Below the pieces are notes generated by a model. The model was not told the origin of the DNA. It searched no databases and saw nothing but the letters and a program-made list of their open reading frames with translations. A stretch of 25,302 bases of DNA, taken from positions 1 to 25,302 of the forward strand of contig JAATFS010000220.1 in NCBI GenBank assembly GCA_015655035.1. The letters run 5' to 3'. The stretch comes from Lysobacterales bacterium (GTDB lineage Bacteria; Pseudomonadota; Gammaproteobacteria; Xanthomonadales; Xanthomonadaceae). Position numbers and translations under genes: made by a program. Below, one piece after another: positions 24,530 to 25,302 of the stretch (within the stretch, counting starts at the first letter, position 1; each line of letters opens with the position of its first letter).

Positions 24530-25204
24530 TCAGCCGCCTTCGCCGCCTTCCGGCGTCTGCCCGTAGTACACCAGCCCGAGCTTGATCCGGTCCCGGCCCT
24601 GGGCGCGGCGGTGGCGGTTGGTGTCGCGCAGCGAGTACACGCAACCGCAGTATTCCTGCTGGTAGAACTGCTCGCGCTTGCTGATCTCGATCATGCGTGC
24701 GCTGCCGCCGCCCTTGCGCCAGTTGTAGTCCCAGTACAGCAGCCCGTCGTAGGGCGCCGCCGCGCGCTGGCCGCAGTCGTTGATCTGCGCCATGTTCTTC
24801 CAGCGCGAGATGCCCAGCGAACTGGTGATCACCGGGAACCCGTGTTCGTGCGCGTACAGCGCGGTGCGCTCGAAGCGCATGTCGAAGCACATCGTGCAGC
24901 GCACGCCGCGCTCGGGCTCGTTTTCCATGCCTTTGGCACGGGCGAACCAGTTGTCGGTGTCGTAGTCGGCGTCCACGAACGGCACGCCGTGTTTTTCCGC
25001 AAAACGAATGTTCTCCTGCTTGCGCAGTTCGTATTCCTTGAGCGGATGAATATTGGGGTTGTAGAAGAAGATCGTGTAGTCGATACCCGATTCCACGAAT
25101 GCTTCCATCAGTTCGCCCGAGCAGGGGGCGCAGCACGAGTGCAGCAACAAGCGGTTGCCTTGCGGCAGCGTCAGCGGCGCGCGGGCCTTGGGTGAGGAAG
25201 ACAT
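24530..25204 (-). CDS. queH: Epoxyqueuosine reductase QueH
   Basis: The protein has 224 residues from the ATG at 25204, which has GGAG 8 bases upstream; a longer in-frame start at 25243 lacks support. Conserved cysteines are C24-C25-A-P-C28, C103-T-M-C106 with F-D-M-R-F-E-R, and C186-G-C188, the set of the former DUF208 family. QueH reduces epoxyqueuosine to queuosine in tRNA as a functional substitute for the cobalamin-dependent QueG. The last 98 bases of the window, upstream of this gene, hold nothing else I can identify. Confidence 0.95.
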   Translation of the reverse strand: MSSSPKARAPLTLPQGNRLLLHSCCAPCSGELMEAFVESGIDYTIFFYNPNIHPLKEYELRKQENIRFAEKHGVPFVDADYDTDNWFARAKGMENEPERGVRCTMCFDMRFERTALYAHEHGFPVITSSLGISRWKNMAQINDCGQRAAAPYDGLLYWDYNWRKGGGSARMIEISKREQFYQQEYCGCVYSLRDTNRHRRAQGRDRIKLGLVYYGQTPEGGEGG

Positions 25205-25302
25205 GTCGGACTCCGGGGGCAAGCCAGGTGGCGCGGGCGCCACCGATGAACGGGGGAAGGGCGCGGCGTGCCATGTCGGCCCGCCTGCGGCCGGTCACTG
25301 CC

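Overview
The window is high-GC DNA with tightly packed genes on both strands. Protein types, gene order and intergenic sequences fit Xanthomonas or a close relative in the Xanthomonadaceae. This is judged from recognisable families, not from a database search. All but one of the protein genes look intact. The first is cut by the left edge.

Region 1 (1-7201) is the most distinctive part. It reads as an oxidative catabolic locus: the reductase of a Rieske oxygenase (1-783, minus), an exported amidohydrolase (1018-2439, minus), a TonB-dependent outer-membrane receptor (2535-4784, minus), the Rieske oxygenase (5059-6108, minus), and a divergent LysR regulator (6281-7201, plus). The reductase and oxygenase genes are about 4 kb apart. 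Each is preceded by a copy of the same 68-bp promoter block (880-947 and 6194-6261; 50 of 68 bases identical, no gaps). Each block has a TTGC-N7-GCAA box centred about 65 bases before a predicted start site. The simplest model is that the receptor imports a small organic compound, the periplasmic amidohydrolase and the cytoplasmic oxygenase/reductase convert it, and LysR switches the locus on. The substrate cannot be read from the sequence.

Region 2 (7202-14552) is mostly housekeeping and general metabolism. It holds a REP-like palindrome, tatD, a 355-bp gene-poor stretch with a GGCAAC microsatellite, and a two-domain VOC protein. A LysR/YnfM-type MFS pair follows, divergent around a probable operator. 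Then come a Sir2 deacylase, a XenA/YqjM-type old yellow enzyme and purU.

Region 3 (14594-23804) is a multidrug efflux locus. A BaeSR-type two-component pair (minus) faces away from an operon of four genes: a lipoprotein adaptor, an AcrB/MexB-type RND pump, an outer-membrane factor and a Bcr/CflA-type MFS pump. The last three genes overlap by 4 bp at each junction. The layout resembles smeRS-smeABC of Stenotrophomonas with an added MFS gene. A BaeR-box-like sequence lies in the divergent promoter region.

Region 4 (23814-25204, minus) holds pncA (nicotinamidase) and queH (epoxyqueuosine reductase).
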